Positions 18,994 to 28,372 of a stretch of 64,000 nt of DNA are shown here, piece after piece; position 1 is the first letter of the stretch, and each line of letters starts with the position of its first letter. Made by a program: the position numbers and the translations under genes. The notes under the pieces are model-generated. The model saw nothing but the letters and a program-made list of their open reading frames with translations. It had not been told where the DNA came from and did no database searches. Source of the DNA: Sphingomonas guangdongensis (lineage in GTDB: Bacteria > Pseudomonadota > Alphaproteobacteria > Sphingomonadales > Sphingomonadaceae); the NCBI RefSeq assembly GCF_900199185.1, contig NZ_OBMI01000003.1, positions 806,001 through 870,000 on the forward strand. The letters are read 5' to 3'.

Positions 18994-19042
18994 CGAGAAT
19001 GACTCGCATTTGCGTTGACACTGCGATCGCTTCGCAATAGCA
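18994..19042 (+). promoter_or_regulatory. Fur-box-like site and promoter of the siderophore-receptor operon
   Basis: GAGAATGACTCGCATTTGC (18994-19012) carries the AATG-N5-CATT core and matches about 12 of 19 positions of the classical Fur box by my reading. It abuts TTGACA (19015-19020), with AATAGC as a candidate -10 around 19036-19041. Repression by Fur under iron-replete conditions is the natural expectation for the downstream genes. Confidence 0.6.
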
Positions 19043-19064
19043 CAAGCAGCGAAGGGGCACGACG

Positions 19065-21458
19065 ATGAACAATTATCTAGCGCTCGGCTGTGTGAGCTTC
19101 CTCGCGGCCGCGCCGGCACTGGCAGCAGACAAGAACGAAGTCGCTTCACCGGCAACGACCAAGCGCGACCTGCCGCCCACGCAGACCGCGACCGGCGATC
19201 GCGACATCGTCGTGACGGGACAGAAGCAGAGTGCGCCCGTTCAGGTCGAGAGCCCAAAGGCCACCTCTGCCCTGCTCGATACGCCGCAGACTATCACGGT
19301 GGTGAGCGAACAGACGATCCGCAAGCAGAACCTCCAGACGCTGCGTGACGTGCTCCAAACCATCCCCGGCATCACCTTCGGCGCCGGTGAAGGCGGTGGC
19401 GGATACGGTGACTCGATCAACCTGCGCGGCTACTCGGCGAACAACGACGTCACCGTCGACGGTGTCCGGGACAGTGCGCAGTACAGCCGCACCGACCCCT
19501 TCAACCTACAGCAGGTCGAGGTCTACAATGGTGCCAACAGCGTCTTCAGCGGCAGCGGCAGCGTCGGCGGTACCATCAACCTGGTCAGCAAGGTGCCGAC
19601 CGGCGAAACCCTCACCATCGTTCAGGGGGCGGTCGGCACCGATCGCTACTACCGAGGAGCGATCGACAGCAACGTCCGCGCGAGCGACCTCATCGCGGTG
19701 CGTTTGAACGCCGCCTATCACCGCAACGACGTGCCGGGCCGCGACGTCGAACGCTTCAAGCGCTGGGGCGTCGCCCCCGCCGTCACGATCGGCTTCGCCG
19801 GCCCGACCAGTCTGACGATCGGCTACGTCCATCAGGAAGACCGCAACACCCCGCTGTTCGGCGTTCCCTATTTCGACAACGGGCTGTTCGACGGGTTCCC
19901 GCCAGACTTCGATCGCAGCGCCTATTACGGAATCGTCAACCTCGACCGGCAGGACATCACGGTCGATCGGTTGACCGCGACCTTCCGCCATGATTTCGGT
20001 GCCGGCGCGTCCGTCCGTAACCTATCCCGCTGGCAGCGGGTCGGCCAGTTGAGCGTGACGTCGGCGCCGCAGGGGACCTTCTGCCTTGCCTCGACCGGGC
20101 GCCAGCCGGTGACCGCGACGCCCGGCGCCAGCGTTGGTGCGGCCTGCCCGGCGAACGTGCCCGCCGGCTTCTACCTGCCCTCCGGACCGCGCGGCCTGGT
20201 GCGGGAGCAGGAGAACCAGCTCCTCTACAACCAGACTGACGTTCGTCTGGAGCATGGCGCGCGAGGCGGCCTGCGCAACGTGCTCAACGTCGGCCTGTCC
20301 GGCACGATCGAGGATTACCATCTCCGCCAGGGATCGCTGCTGCGTACCGCGAACGGCACGGCGGTGTCGCCGCTGCCGCTGATCAACATCAGTAATCCGG
20401 ACACGACCTACACCGGTCCGGTCAACGACATCACCACGTCGATCTCGCGCGGCGAGACGCAGAACATCGCCGTCTACGCGTTCGACACGCTGGAGCTTAA
20501 CCGCTTCTTCGAGTTGAACGGCGGTGTTCGCTGGGAGTATCAGCGGGCGGACTTCCGCGCTGTGCCGCTGGCCGTCGTTCCGCCGGGAACGACGCCGCTC
20601 ACCCCTCTTCAGGCGCAGCCGCAGGTGAGCCGGGAGCGGCTCTTCTCCTGGCGCGCAGGCGCTGTGTTCCACCCGGTGGAGGACGTCAGCCTTTATGGCG
20701 GTTACGGCAACTCGACCTCTCCCTCGTCGACGACCGTGCGTCTCGGCTGCGGCGTTCCCGCGAGCGCCAGCGCCGCCGATCCGTGCGCGGTCGCGCCGGA
20801 GACCGCGCGCAACTACGAGGTGGGGGTCAAGGCCGGTCTGTTCGGCCGCCGGCTGGAGCTAACCGCCGCGCTGTTCCGCAACGAGCGCACCAACTTCCGC
20901 GTGCCGTCGAACGATCCCGCGCTGCCAGCGAGCCTCCAGGTGCTCGACGGTCGTAGCCGGGTCGACGGCATCGCGCTTGGCGCGTCGGGCAACATCACGC
21001 GGGCCTGGACCGTCTTCGCCAACTACACCTATCTCGATGGCAAGGTGCTCCAGAGCATCTCGGATCGCGACCAGGCGGCGGGCGTCGTCGATCTTCAGGC
21101 GGGGCAGCGCTTGCTCCAGACGCCGGAGCATTCGGGCAGCCTGTTCACCACCTACAAGCTGCCGTTCGGGCTGGAGCTCGGCTACGGCCTCAACTACCAG
21201 GGCCCGTTCGTCACCAATGCGCCGGTCGCAGGCACGCTCGCGCAGTTCAGGGTGCCCGACTATCTGATCCATCGCGCCTTTGCCGCCTACACGATCGCAT
21301 CGCGGTGGACGGTGCAGCTGAACGTCCAGAACCTCACCGACGAGAAGTACGTGACGGGCGTCCGCAACAACGTCAGCGCGACGACCGGCGTGACGGGCGG
21401 GTGGGCGACGCCGGGCGACCGGCGGCAGGCAACGATCGGCCTGTTCCACAATTTCTGA
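19065..21458 (+). CDS. TonB-dependent siderophore receptor (catecholate, Fiu/CirA-like)
   Basis: A 797-residue outer-membrane receptor. A signal peptide ([20 protein letters not shown]) is followed by a TonB-box-like RDIVVTGQK, a plug domain (residues ~60-200: [59 protein letters not shown]) and a 22-stranded barrel ending in the expected terminal Phe (IGLFHNF). It imports ferric-siderophore with energy from TonB-ExbBD. GAAGGGG precedes ATG 19065. It leads a six-gene operon whose neighbours (PiuC, PepSY, DUF2271, DUF4198, ApbE) are typical for iron uptake. Confidence 0.94.
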   Translation: MNNYLALGCVSFLAAAPALAADKNEVASPATTKRDLPPTQTATGDRDIVVTGQKQSAPVQVESPKATSALLDTPQTITVVSEQTIRKQNLQTLRDVLQTIPGITFGAGEGGGGYGDSINLRGYSANNDVTVDGVRDSAQYSRTDPFNLQQVEVYNGANSVFSGSGSVGGTINLVSKVPTGETLTIVQGAVGTDRYYRGAIDSNVRASDLIAVRLNAAYHRNDVPGRDVERFKRWGVAPAVTIGFAGPTSLTIGYVHQEDRNTPLFGVPYFDNGLFDGFPPDFDRSAYYGIVNLDRQDITVDRLTATFRHDFGAGASVRNLSRWQRVGQLSVTSAPQGTFCLASTGRQPVTATPGASVGAACPANVPAGFYLPSGPRGLVREQENQLLYNQTDVRLEHGARGGLRNVLNVGLSGTIEDYHLRQGSLLRTANGTAVSPLPLINISNPDTTYTGPVNDITTSISRGETQNIAVYAFDTLELNRFFELNGGVRWEYQRADFRAVPLAVVPPGTTPLTPLQAQPQVSRERLFSWRAGAVFHPVEDVSLYGGYGNSTSPSSTTVRLGCGVPASASAADPCAVAPETARNYEVGVKAGLFGRRLELTAALFRNERTNFRVPSNDPALPASLQVLDGRSRVDGIALGASGNITRAWTVFANYTYLDGKVLQSISDRDQAAGVVDLQAGQRLLQTPEHSGSLFTTYKLPFGLELGYGLNYQGPFVTNAPVAGTLAQFRVPDYLIHRAFAAYTIASRWTVQLNVQNLTDEKYVTGVRNNVSATTGVTGGWATPGDRRQATIGLFHNF

Positions 21459-21477
21459 TCTTGCTAGGCAGTATCAG

Positions 21478-22161
21478 ATGCTGGTCGCGATCCCCTCTCT
21501 CCTCGATGCCGAAGGCGTCGCGCGTGTTCGCGCGGTGATCGACGCGGGCTCTTGGGTGGACGGTAACGCGACATCGGGGCCGCAGGCGGCGCTCGCCAAA
21601 CGCAACGAGCAGCTGATCCAGGATGACGCCGCAACGCTGGAGGCAGGCCGGCTGGTGCTCGACGCGCTGGGTCAGTCCCCCCTGTTCATTGCCGCGGCAT
21701 TGCCCTTGCGCATCTTCCCGCCGCTGTTCAATCGCTACGCCGGAGGGCAGGCGTTCGACACCCACGTCGACAATGCAGTCCGGCTGAAGCGCGGCACCGA
21801 CTTCCGCCTGCGCAGCGATCTGTCCTGCACGCTGTTCCTCGAGGATCCGGCCAGTTATGACGGCGGCGAACTGGTGGTCGAGGATGTGTTTGGCGAGCAG
21901 CGGGTGAAGCTCGGCGCCGGGGACGCGGTGCTCTATCCGGCTTCGAGCCTCCACCGCGTCGAGCCGGTCACCCGCGGGACCCGCGTCGCCTCCTTCTTCT
22001 GGGTGCAGTCGATGGTGCGCGACGACGGCGAGCGCCGCATCCTGTTCGACCTCGATCGCGCGGTCCAGCGGGTGGCCGCGGCGCAGGGCACCGGCGACCG
22101 CGCGACGGTCGAGCTGACCGGCATCTATCACAACCTCCTGCGTCGCTGGGCCGACGCATGA
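21478..22161 (+). CDS. Fe2+-dependent dioxygenase, PiuC/PKHD-type hydroxylase
   Basis: A 227-residue Fe(II)/2-oxoglutarate dioxygenase of the PiuC (YbiX) family. The iron ligands are visible as HVD in [11 protein letters not shown], and the distal His in [12 protein letters not shown], followed by the 2-oxoglutarate-binding Arg in [13 protein letters not shown]. PiuC genes sit beside iron-regulated TonB receptors in proteobacteria; the substrate is not established. It starts 19 bp after the receptor and its stop overlaps the next gene as ATGA. Confidence 0.92.
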   Translation: MLVAIPSLLDAEGVARVRAVIDAGSWVDGNATSGPQAALAKRNEQLIQDDAATLEAGRLVLDALGQSPLFIAAALPLRIFPPLFNRYAGGQAFDTHVDNAVRLKRGTDFRLRSDLSCTLFLEDPASYDGGELVVEDVFGEQRVKLGAGDAVLYPASSLHRVEPVTRGTRVASFFWVQSMVRDDGERRILFDLDRAVQRVAAAQGTGDRATVELTGIYHNLLRRWADA

Positions 22162-22784
22162 CCGCGGTGGTGAAGCCGAAGCGTCGGTGGCGCGGCTGGT
22201 ACCTGAAGCAGCTACACACCTGGCACTGGGTGAGTGCGGCGATCTCGCTCGCCGCGATGCTGCTCTTCTCGGTCACCGGCATCACGCTCAACCACGCCGG
22301 ATCGCTGTCGGCGAAGCCGGTGACGTCGGAGCGCACCGGCACGCTGCCCAAATCGCTATTGCCGCAACTCGCCGACGGGTCTGGCGCGGCACCCCTGCCG
22401 AGCGCCGTCGCCGATGCCGTCGCGGCCGCGGTCGAGCTGGATGCGCACGGCAGCGCCGCCGAATGGTCCGACGGAGAGGTCTACGTCGCCCTGCCCCGCC
22501 CCGGCGGCGACGCCTGGGTGTCGATCGACCGGGCGTCGGGCGCGATCACGGCCGAAATTACCGATCGCGGCTGGATCAGCTACCTGAACGACCTGCACAA
22601 GGGACGGAATACCGGTGCGGCGTGGTTCTGGTTCATCGACGTCTTCGCGGCCGCCTGCATCCTGTTCACGCTGACCGGGCTGCTGCTGCTCCAGCTGCAC
22701 GCCCGTCACCGCCCGAGCACCTGGCCGATCGTCGCCGCCGGGCTCGTACTGCCCGCGCTCCTCGCCGTTTTGCTGATCCATTGA
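22158..22784 (+). CDS. PepSY-associated transmembrane helix protein
   Basis: A 208-residue inner-membrane protein of the PepSY_TM family. One membrane segment lies at residues ~25-45 ([20 protein letters not shown], the signature helix) and two at the C-terminus ([20 protein letters not shown] and [17 protein letters not shown]). A periplasmic part between them carries PepSY-like strands ([34 protein letters not shown]). Family members accompany siderophore receptors and may reduce or handle iron; this is an inference from context. It overlaps piuC by four bases. Confidence 0.85.
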   Translation: MTAVVKPKRRWRGWYLKQLHTWHWVSAAISLAAMLLFSVTGITLNHAGSLSAKPVTSERTGTLPKSLLPQLADGSGAAPLPSAVADAVAAAVELDAHGSAAEWSDGEVYVALPRPGGDAWVSIDRASGAITAEITDRGWISYLNDLHKGRNTGAAWFWFIDVFAAACILFTLTGLLLLQLHARHRPSTWPIVAAGLVLPALLAVLLIH

Positions 22785-22795
22785 GGGACCCGCCC

Positions 22796-23275
22796 ATGCG
22801 CTTCGTCGCTTCCATGCTAGTCGCCGGCGCGGTGGCCGCCCCCGCCACCGCGGGCACGGTCAGCGTCACCATCCCCAGACTGTCCGTCGCGGAGTATCAC
22901 CGGCCATACGTCGCCGTCTGGATTGAGCCGGCCGGCGGCGGCGCGGCGCGCACGCTGGCGATCTGGTACGACACCAAGAAGCGCGGCAACGAGCCCGGCA
23001 CCAAGTGGCTGGCCGACTTGCGAGCCTGGTGGCGCAAGGGCGGGCGCAGCCTCCAGATGCCGGCGAACGGGGTGAGCGGCGCGACCCGTCCCCCCGGCAC
23101 CCACACCATCCCACTGCCCGCCGACCTGAAGCCGGGCGCCTACACGCTGAACGTGGAGGCCGCGCGTGAGACCGGCGGTCGCGAACTGGTTCAACTGCCG
23201 CTGACCGTTCCGACCAAGGCTGCCCGCGCTGCCGGCAGTCATGAGCTCGGCGCCGTCACCCTTTCGGCTCGTTGA
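22796..23275 (+). CDS. DUF2271 domain-containing periplasmic protein
   Basis: A 159-residue exported protein. After the signal peptide (MRFVASMLVAGAVAAPATAG) a beta-sandwich follows, with YVAVWIEPAGG, LAIWYDTKKRGNEPGTKWL and LRAWWRKGG, the DUF2271 signature, and AYTLNVEAARETGGRE. Its role is unknown, but it occurs between PepSY and DUF4198 genes in iron-regulated operons. ATG 22796 has GAGGG ten bases upstream. An in-frame extension upstream is only antisense or shadow reading. Confidence 0.85.
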   Translation: MRFVASMLVAGAVAAPATAGTVSVTIPRLSVAEYHRPYVAVWIEPAGGGAARTLAIWYDTKKRGNEPGTKWLADLRAWWRKGGRSLQMPANGVSGATRPPGTHTIPLPADLKPGAYTLNVEAARETGGRELVQLPLTVPTKAARAAGSHELGAVTLSAR

Positions 23276-23288
23276 GGAGCGATCCAGC

Positions 23289-24131
23289 ATGAAGACCCTC
23301 GCCCTTCGCCTGCTTGCCGCGGCCGCGCTGCTCGCGGTTCCCGCCGGGCTCTCCGCGCATCGACTATGGCTGCTGCCGTCGGGCACGATCTTCTCGGGCA
23401 CCGACAGCTGGGTGACGGTGGACATGGCCGCGTCGAACGACCTGTTCTACGCCGACCATCAGCCCGGCCGGCTGGACGGCATGAAGGTGTGGCAGCCCGA
23501 CGGAACGGCCGGGCAGATCCAGAACGGATCGACCGGCCGCTACCGATCGGTGTTCGACGTCCGGCTCGACAAGCCGGGTACCTGGAAGATCGGCACCGAG
23601 ACAAGCGCGCTCATGGGAAGCTTCAAGGTCGGCGGGGTCGAGAAGCGGGTCGGTGGCCGCCCGGGCACCGGGCCGAACGGCGAGCGGATTGCGCCCTTGA
23701 CGGTTGCCGAGATCCCGGCCGATGCGTCCGACGTGCAGCTGACGGAGGTCGGCGCACGCAACGAGATCTTCGTGACGGCAGGCGAGCCGACCCGCACCGT
23801 CCTCACGCCGACCGGCAAGGGGCTGGAGCTCGACGCGATCACGCATCCCGACGAGCTCGTGGCGGGCGAGACGGCAAGGTTCCGCTTCCTGGTCGACGGC
23901 AAGCCGGCGGCGGGACTGAAGGTCACGGTCGTACCCGGCGGCAAGCGCTACCGCGATGCGGAGGGCGCGCGGGAACTGACGACTGGTAGCGATGGCGTGC
24001 TGTCGGTCGACTGGCCGGCGGCCGGCATGTACTGGCTGAACACCACCTACCAGGACGCGAAGGCGTCTGTCCCGCGCGCTGCAGGTCGGCGGCTCAGCTA
24101 CACGACCACGCTCGAGGTCATGACACCCTGA
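23289..24131 (+). CDS. DUF4198 domain-containing periplasmic protein
   Basis: A 280-residue exported protein: signal peptide to about residue 24 (LLAVPAGLSAH), then the DUF4198 start HRLWLLPSGTIFSG, ASNDLFYADHQPGRL and a C-terminal Ig/carboxypeptidase-regulatory-like domain (PAAGLKVTVVPGGKRYRD, YWLNTTYQD). DUF4198 resembles NikM-type metal-associated proteins and is expected in the periplasm. GAGGAG sits ten bases before ATG 23289. The stop TGA (24129-24131) overlaps a CTG that may start apbE. Confidence 0.85.
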   Translation: MKTLALRLLAAAALLAVPAGLSAHRLWLLPSGTIFSGTDSWVTVDMAASNDLFYADHQPGRLDGMKVWQPDGTAGQIQNGSTGRYRSVFDVRLDKPGTWKIGTETSALMGSFKVGGVEKRVGGRPGTGPNGERIAPLTVAEIPADASDVQLTEVGARNEIFVTAGEPTRTVLTPTGKGLELDAITHPDELVAGETARFRFLVDGKPAAGLKVTVVPGGKRYRDAEGARELTTGSDGVLSVDWPAAGMYWLNTTYQDAKASVPRAAGRRLSYTTTLEVMTP

Positions 24132-24223
24132 CCACCCGGATTGCACTGCCGGAGATCATCGATCCGGCCGCTTTTGCCGGGCTCGACCCCTCCAAACCGA
24201 TCGTCGCGCTCGAGGGCGAGACG

Positions 24224-25093
24224 ATGGGAACGACCTGGCGGGTCCTCTACGTGGGACCTGATGCCCCGGACGGCGTTCAGCTGGCGATCAAGGCGCTTCT
24301 CGCGACGCTCGATGATCAGCTGAGCCACTGGAACCCGGCATCACGGCTGTGCGCCTTTAATCGCGCACCCGCCGGAAGCTGGATAACCTTGCCGCATCAC
24401 CTAGCGTCCGTGATGGACACGGCATTGCGTGTCGCTGCGGTGAGCAACGGCGCTTTCGATCCGTCGATCGGTGCGCTCGTCGACCTCTGGGGTTTCGGGC
24501 CGCCAGGGCCCAAGCCGACGCCGGACGACGCCGCGATCTCTGAGGCTCTGGCGGTATCCGGCTGGCGCAGGCTCCGCTGGGATCCAGCGGCGCGTCGCCT
24601 GCGCCAGCCAGGAGGCCTGTCGCTAGACTTGTCGGGGATTGCCAAGGGTTACGCCGCAGACGCGATCGCCGACCTGCTCGGTGCGCGCGGTCTGGTCCAC
24701 GCCCTCGTCGAAGTCGGCGGCGAACTAGTCGGTCGAGGTGTCCAGCCCGACGGCTCACCATGGTGGGTAGACCTGGAGTCACCACCCGGATTGAATGTTG
24801 AGCCGATCCGCGCTGCTCTCCACGGCATCGCCGTCGCAACATCCGGAAACTACGTGCGCGGCGCTCACTCGATCGATCCGCGCAACGGACGTCCGTCCGA
24901 CAACAATGTCGCGTCGGTCAGTGTCCTTGCCGAGACGGCGATGCTCGCCGATGCGCTCGCCACGGCATGGACGATCGCGTTCCCGAACGATGATTTTCGT
25001 GACATGAACGTCGCTGCGCGCATCATCACTCACGCAGACAGTGGTGCCGTTGAACATCTCACTCCTGCGATGGCTCGCATGCTGTGCATGTGA
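24224..25093 (+). CDS. apbE: FAD:protein FMN transferase (ApbE family); probable start upstream at CTG 24128
   Basis: ApbE covalently attaches FMN from FAD to Ser/Thr residues of flavoproteins. The 289 residues from ATG 24224 include MGTTWRV, AFDPSIGALVDLWGFG, SLDLSGIAKGYAADAIADLL, the VEVGGELVGRG block and ATSGNYVRG, with the metal-site region DPRNGRPSDNNVASVSVLAETAMLADALATA in two pieces. In family members MGTTW is internal, and the frame stays open upstream as ALPEIIDPAAFAGLDPSKP without an ATG. The likely start is CTG 24128, overlapping the DUF4198 stop with GAGG about ten bases upstream. Last gene of the iron operon. Confidence 0.9.
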   Translation: MGTTWRVLYVGPDAPDGVQLAIKALLATLDDQLSHWNPASRLCAFNRAPAGSWITLPHHLASVMDTALRVAAVSNGAFDPSIGALVDLWGFGPPGPKPTPDDAAISEALAVSGWRRLRWDPAARRLRQPGGLSLDLSGIAKGYAADAIADLLGARGLVHALVEVGGELVGRGVQPDGSPWWVDLESPPGLNVEPIRAALHGIAVATSGNYVRGAHSIDPRNGRPSDNNVASVSVLAETAMLADALATAWTIAFPNDDFRDMNVAARIITHADSGAVEHLTPAMARMLCM

Positions 25094-25191
25094 GAAATCG
25101 GAGGCTCGGGAACGCGATCGAGCTCAGATGCCTTTGACGAAGTGAGGGACAACACAGAGCACGTCCCCTCTCAACTGGTCTCCGGTTGTCG

Positions 25192-26437
25192 CTAAAGCGC
25201 TTTCTCAGCCGGGAGGAGGCGATCACCGACGACGGCGACGTCCGCGCCGTCGACATGCGACTGTGGAGCGAGCGGCCGACAATTGTAGCTCGACGCCATC
25301 GCGGCTCCGTAGGCACCCATGGTGTGGAACACCGCCAGGTCGTTGCGAGCGACACGGTCGATGGTCTGCGCGACGCCGAATGTATCGCCGGTTTCGCATA
25401 CCGGCCCGGCGATCGTGGCGACCATCGCCTCGCCGTCGGCTCTCACCGCGGTGAGGCGGTGAGGCGCGCCGTAGAGTGCCGGACGTGCCAAGTCGTTCAT
25501 GGCCGCGTCGACGCTGACGAGCGGGTGCGAGGCACCGGGCTTGACCCAGATGACGCGGGTGAGGAGGACGCCGGCCGCCCCGGCCATGACCCGCCCGGGC
25601 TCGAACGTCAGCCCGACTTTCCACTCCCGCGTCATCCGCGCGACCATCTGTCCGTACGCCGCAGGTGATGGTGGCCGATCTTCCGGACCGTAAGGAATGC
25701 CAAGCCCTCCGCGGAGGTCGACCCGCGTGCTCGTGTGGCCGCGGCGTCTCAGCTCGAACACCAACGCGCCGATCCGATCTCAGGCCGCCTCGAGCGGGGC
25801 AAGATCACTCAGCTGACTGCCGATATGCAGCGCAACCCCGCGAAGGTCGAGCCCGTTCAGCCGCGCGAGCCGGTCGTACATCGCCGGCGCGTCGGCGGTG
25901 GCAACGCCGAACTTGTTCTCCCGCTTCCCCGTCGAGATCTTGGCGTGGGTGCCGGCGTCGACGTCCGGGTCGACCCGCAGGAGCGACGGCGCCCGCATCC
26001 CGCGTCCGTGCGCCAGCCGCGCGAGCACCTCGCCCTCCTCCTCCAGCTCGAGGTTGAACTGGCCGATCCGTGCCTCAAGTGCCTCCGAAAGTTCCCGGTT
26101 GGTCTTGCCGGCGCCCGAGAAGACGACGTCTCGCGGGTTCATGCCGGCACCGAGCGCCCGCCGCAGCTCGCCACCGGACACGATGTCCGCACCGTAGCCG
26201 CGCTCGGCCAAGCAGGCGGAGTACCGCCGTGTTCGGGTTGGCCTTGACCGCGAAAGTGGTGCGCGCGCCCGGCAGATGGTGAACGGTGGCCGTGAACTCG
26301 TCCGCGGCATGCCGGAGCGCGCCGGCCGAGTAGACGTGGACCGGCGTTCCTACCATGTCCGCAATCCGGGTGAGCGCGACATCCTCTACGTGCAGCACGC
26401 CGCTCCGATAGGCGAAGAACGGCGGGTGGCTCGCCAT
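25192..26437 (-). pseudogene. lysA: diaminopimelate decarboxylase (lysA) pseudogene: one-base insertion, internal TGA, lost Gly
   Basis: Translation from ATG 26437 gives MASHPPFFAYRSGVLHVED and the PLP lysine in FAVKANPNTAVLRLL, then shifts frame. Deleting one T from CTTGG at 26210-26211 restores LLAERGYGADIVSGGELRR exactly. The second frame continues through THAKISTGKRENKFG and HIGSQLSDLAPLEAA to an in-frame TGA at 25782-25780, then resumes in the same frame with a DLRGGLG (family DLGGGLG), FEPGRV, GPVCETGD and GAYGAAMASSYN. It ends about 20 residues short at TAG 25194. Two disruptions plus a pocket substitution mark it as dead; a working lysA must exist elsewhere. Confidence 0.9.
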
Positions 26438-26457
26438 GAGATAAGCGGTCATGCCAG

Positions 26458-26703
26458 CTATCGCCTGCGCTGCCGGCGCAACCGCGCCGCATGAACCACA
26501 TCGGCGGTATGACAATGCCCGCCGCGCTCTGCACGGAACAACTGCGCGAGCCGTTTACCATGGATCATCAGCGGCAACCCGAGCAGCGCCAACAGGAAAA
26601 GCGGAACGGTGGCCACCCCCATGTCGAGCGCCAGCGCTACGAGACAGGAGGCGGCCGTCAGCGCGGAGCCTCCCAACCTCCACCGGAGATCACGCAAGGT
26701 CAT
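26458..26703 (-). CDS. small hypothetical membrane protein
   Basis: An 81-residue product with two hydrophobic segments (LTAASCLVALALDMGVATV and PLFLLALLGLPLMIHG) and an Arg/His-rich cytoplasmic tail ending RLRRQRRR. Its ATG overlaps the stop of the methyltransferase gene (ATGA at 26703-26700), so it is translationally coupled and probably real. I do not recognise a family. It precedes the lysA pseudogene by 20 bp. Confidence 0.6.
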   Translation of the reverse strand: MTLRDLRWRLGGSALTAASCLVALALDMGVATVPLFLLALLGLPLMIHGKRLAQLFRAERGGHCHTADVVHAARLRRQRRR

Positions 26704-27218
26704 GCGGCATGCCTTCCGCTCTCATGCAGCACCGCGGCAGCGATCACGCAGCTGCCGGCAGCGGCGACGGCTGCGGCCAGCTCGACACGATGGTCTGGAT
26801 GCATCTTGCCGGACCACAGCACGAGGTCGGCCGGCAACTCGGTCTCCGCGGCAAGCGCGGTGAGCAGATCGACGCACTCGAACGAGACGCCGATCGCCGG
26901 CTCCTGCAGCCCGGCGGCAGCGATGCGGGCGCGACTGATCATCGCGGGCGACCCGTCGATTCCCCTACCCTCGATCGCGGTGAAACCCAGCGCGCGGGCG
27001 TGCCGCGCGGCCTCGATCAACAGCGCACCGCTGCCGCAATCTGCATCGACGATGCGGACGGCATGGCGGCCCTGCTCACGCAGCATCGCCAGTGTTCCCG
27101 CAATCTTGGACCAACGCGGGTCCGCACGAACGGGCCGCGCGCCGGGCGAGGCGCACGATCGCGGCAGGCGCGCCGACCGACGGGACAGCGCCGCGGCCGA
27201 TTTCAGTCGAACAATCAT
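26700..27218 (-). CDS. class I SAM-dependent methyltransferase-like protein
   Basis: A 172-residue protein with a recognisable motif I, VRIVDADCGSGALLIEAA (about residue 73), an acidic end of strand 2 (GRGIDGSPAMISRAR), motif-IV-like DLVLWSGKMHPDH and a final hydrophobic strand AAAGSCVIAAAVLHE. GAGG precedes ATG 27218 by ten bases. It is coupled by ATGA overlap to the small membrane protein. The N-terminal 45 residues are basic and low in homology. The substrate is unknown; it lies in a decaying patch, so activity is uncertain. Confidence 0.65.
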   Translation of the reverse strand: MIVRLKSAAALSRRSARLPRSCASPGARPVRADPRWSKIAGTLAMLREQGRHAVRIVDADCGSGALLIEAARHARALGFTAIEGRGIDGSPAMISRARIAAAGLQEPAIGVSFECVDLLTALAAETELPADLVLWSGKMHPDHRVELAAAVAAAGSCVIAAAVLHESGRHAA

Positions 27219-27861
27219 CGAAGCAGTTCCTCAAGGCGCGTGGAACGACGCGCTCCGCCGGCGAGACGGGAGCGAAGGAGACGAGCGGCACCAGCGGCAC
27301 CGGCGCCTTCTCGACGCTAGCGTGGTAGATCTGGCGCTCCGCCTCCGCGAAGCTCAGCGCGGCGCGAGACGAACCGCTCCAGCTTGCCGCCGCTGTCCTG
27401 AACGAGTCACCGTCCCGCGATCGTCGGGCTTCGGGATGGGTTCGGACGACATGTCGCCTTCTCACGCCTTCTATAAGCGAGCGTCCTGCACTCGCGACGG
27501 CTGAGTCACGCGCGGGGCCATAGCCTTTCGAGATCGATCTGGGGAAAGCGCATAGCGCGGTGTCGAACGATGATGCCGTTTGTGACGATGATGCCGACCA
27601 GTGCGTGGGTCCGTCGCGGTCACTTCGCCGGCCTCCCGGCGCTGTTCGGCGCGCTAACAGAGCGGCGCCGTGAATCAGGAGCAAGATACCGGTCGCCGCC
27701 AGCGTGAAGGTAAGCATCGCCAGCGCGAACTCGGCAAGCTGAGCTGGTCCGTGTGGCGGAGCGTCGAAGACCCGCTTGTGCGCCAGCGTCGACCCGCAGG
27801 ACGCCGCCAGCATGATCATGCCGTATAGGCGCGGCGGCACGCTAGCCACGGCTGTCCTCAT
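27076..27861 (-). CDS. hypothetical protein, N-terminal membrane segments; C-terminal half doubtful
   Basis: The frame encodes 261 residues. Only the first ~70 look like a real protein: two hydrophobic stretches, LYGMIMLAASCGSTLA and AEFALAMLTFTLAATGILLL. After LLARRTA the composition becomes Arg/Ser-rich and lacks structure, and the last 140 bp overlap the methyltransferase gene in another frame. A frameshifted short membrane protein of about 70-80 residues is the more likely original. It overlaps the preceding gene by 20 bp. No family recognised. Confidence 0.4.
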   Translation of the reverse strand: MRTAVASVPPRLYGMIMLAASCGSTLAHKRVFDAPPHGPAQLAEFALAMLTFTLAATGILLLIHGAALLARRTAPGGRRSDRDGPTHWSASSSQTASSFDTALCAFPRSISKGYGPARDSAVASAGRSLIEGVRRRHVVRTHPEARRSRDGDSFRTAAASWSGSSRAALSFAEAERQIYHASVEKAPVPLVPLVSFAPVSPAERVVPRALRNCFDDCSTEIGRGAVPSVGAPAAIVRLARRAARSCGPALVQDCGNTGDAA

Positions 27862-28372
27862 TTCGATACGGCGGCTTCGCGGGCAACGTCAGGCGACCGC
27901 GCACACGATTTGCGCCGCCAGCCGGGCTTGCACAATCATCGGCCCGCTGTGCCTGCACGAACTGGTACGCGGCTCGAGCCGACGGGAACCTGCCAATCGA
28001 AACGTTTGCGCCATCGCGAACGATCCAACCGCCGTCCGAAGCGCGGCTTACCCGAGACTTTGCCGGACCAGCGTCCTTGAACACAATGCTGCCTTCCTGA
28101 AGATACATTGTCGGGGTATCGGCGCAGGGCCGCCAGCGGGCGCTCACGTCGATCTCGTCGAACAGGCGCCGGCCGAGCAACAGCAACGCCGCTGCGCCAC
28201 CCACCGCGACGAAGCTGACAGCGGCGAGCGCATGGTCGATCAGGTTGGCCGAATGCGCTTGCGTGTGCAGATGGAGCAACTCGGCGAAGGCGAGATAGCC
28301 CATCCAGCCGAGCAGGATACCTGATGCACGCAGCGCGATGTCCGCCTGCCGCTTTCTGAGCCACACTGCCAT
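27842..28372 (-). CDS. hypothetical membrane protein with C-terminal DUF2188-like segment
   Basis: A 176-residue protein. The N-terminal half has two predicted membrane helices (LRASGILLGWMGYLAFAELL and ALAAVSFVAVGGAAALLLLG) separated by a short loop with HLHTQAHSANLIDH, followed by LFDEIDVSARWR. The C-terminal part contains SDGGWIVRDGANVSIGRF and ARAAYQFVQAQ, which resembles DUF2188-type modules. Function unknown. It opens a minus-strand group of small membrane genes that leads into the lysA pseudogene. Confidence 0.55.
   Translation of the reverse strand: MAVWLRKRQADIALRASGILLGWMGYLAFAELLHLHTQAHSANLIDHALAAVSFVAVGGAAALLLLGRRLFDEIDVSARWRPCADTPTMYLQEGSIVFKDAGPAKSRVSRASDGGWIVRDGANVSIGRFPSARAAYQFVQAQRADDCASPAGGANRVRGRLTLPAKPPYRNEDSRG

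Noticed and set aside
16952-19060. Integrated element downstream of tRNA-Glu
   Set aside because: No second copy of the tRNA 3' end, no integrase and no mobile gene are visible.
22187-22795. Extension of the DUF2271 protein upstream through the PepSY gene
   Set aside because: The in-frame upstream codons are an Arg-rich shadow of the PepSY reading frame; the signal peptide begins at ATG 22796.
27220-27620. C-terminal half of the 261-codon minus-strand frame as a real domain
   Set aside because: Composition is Arg/Ser-rich without predicted structure, and it overlaps the methyltransferase in another frame.
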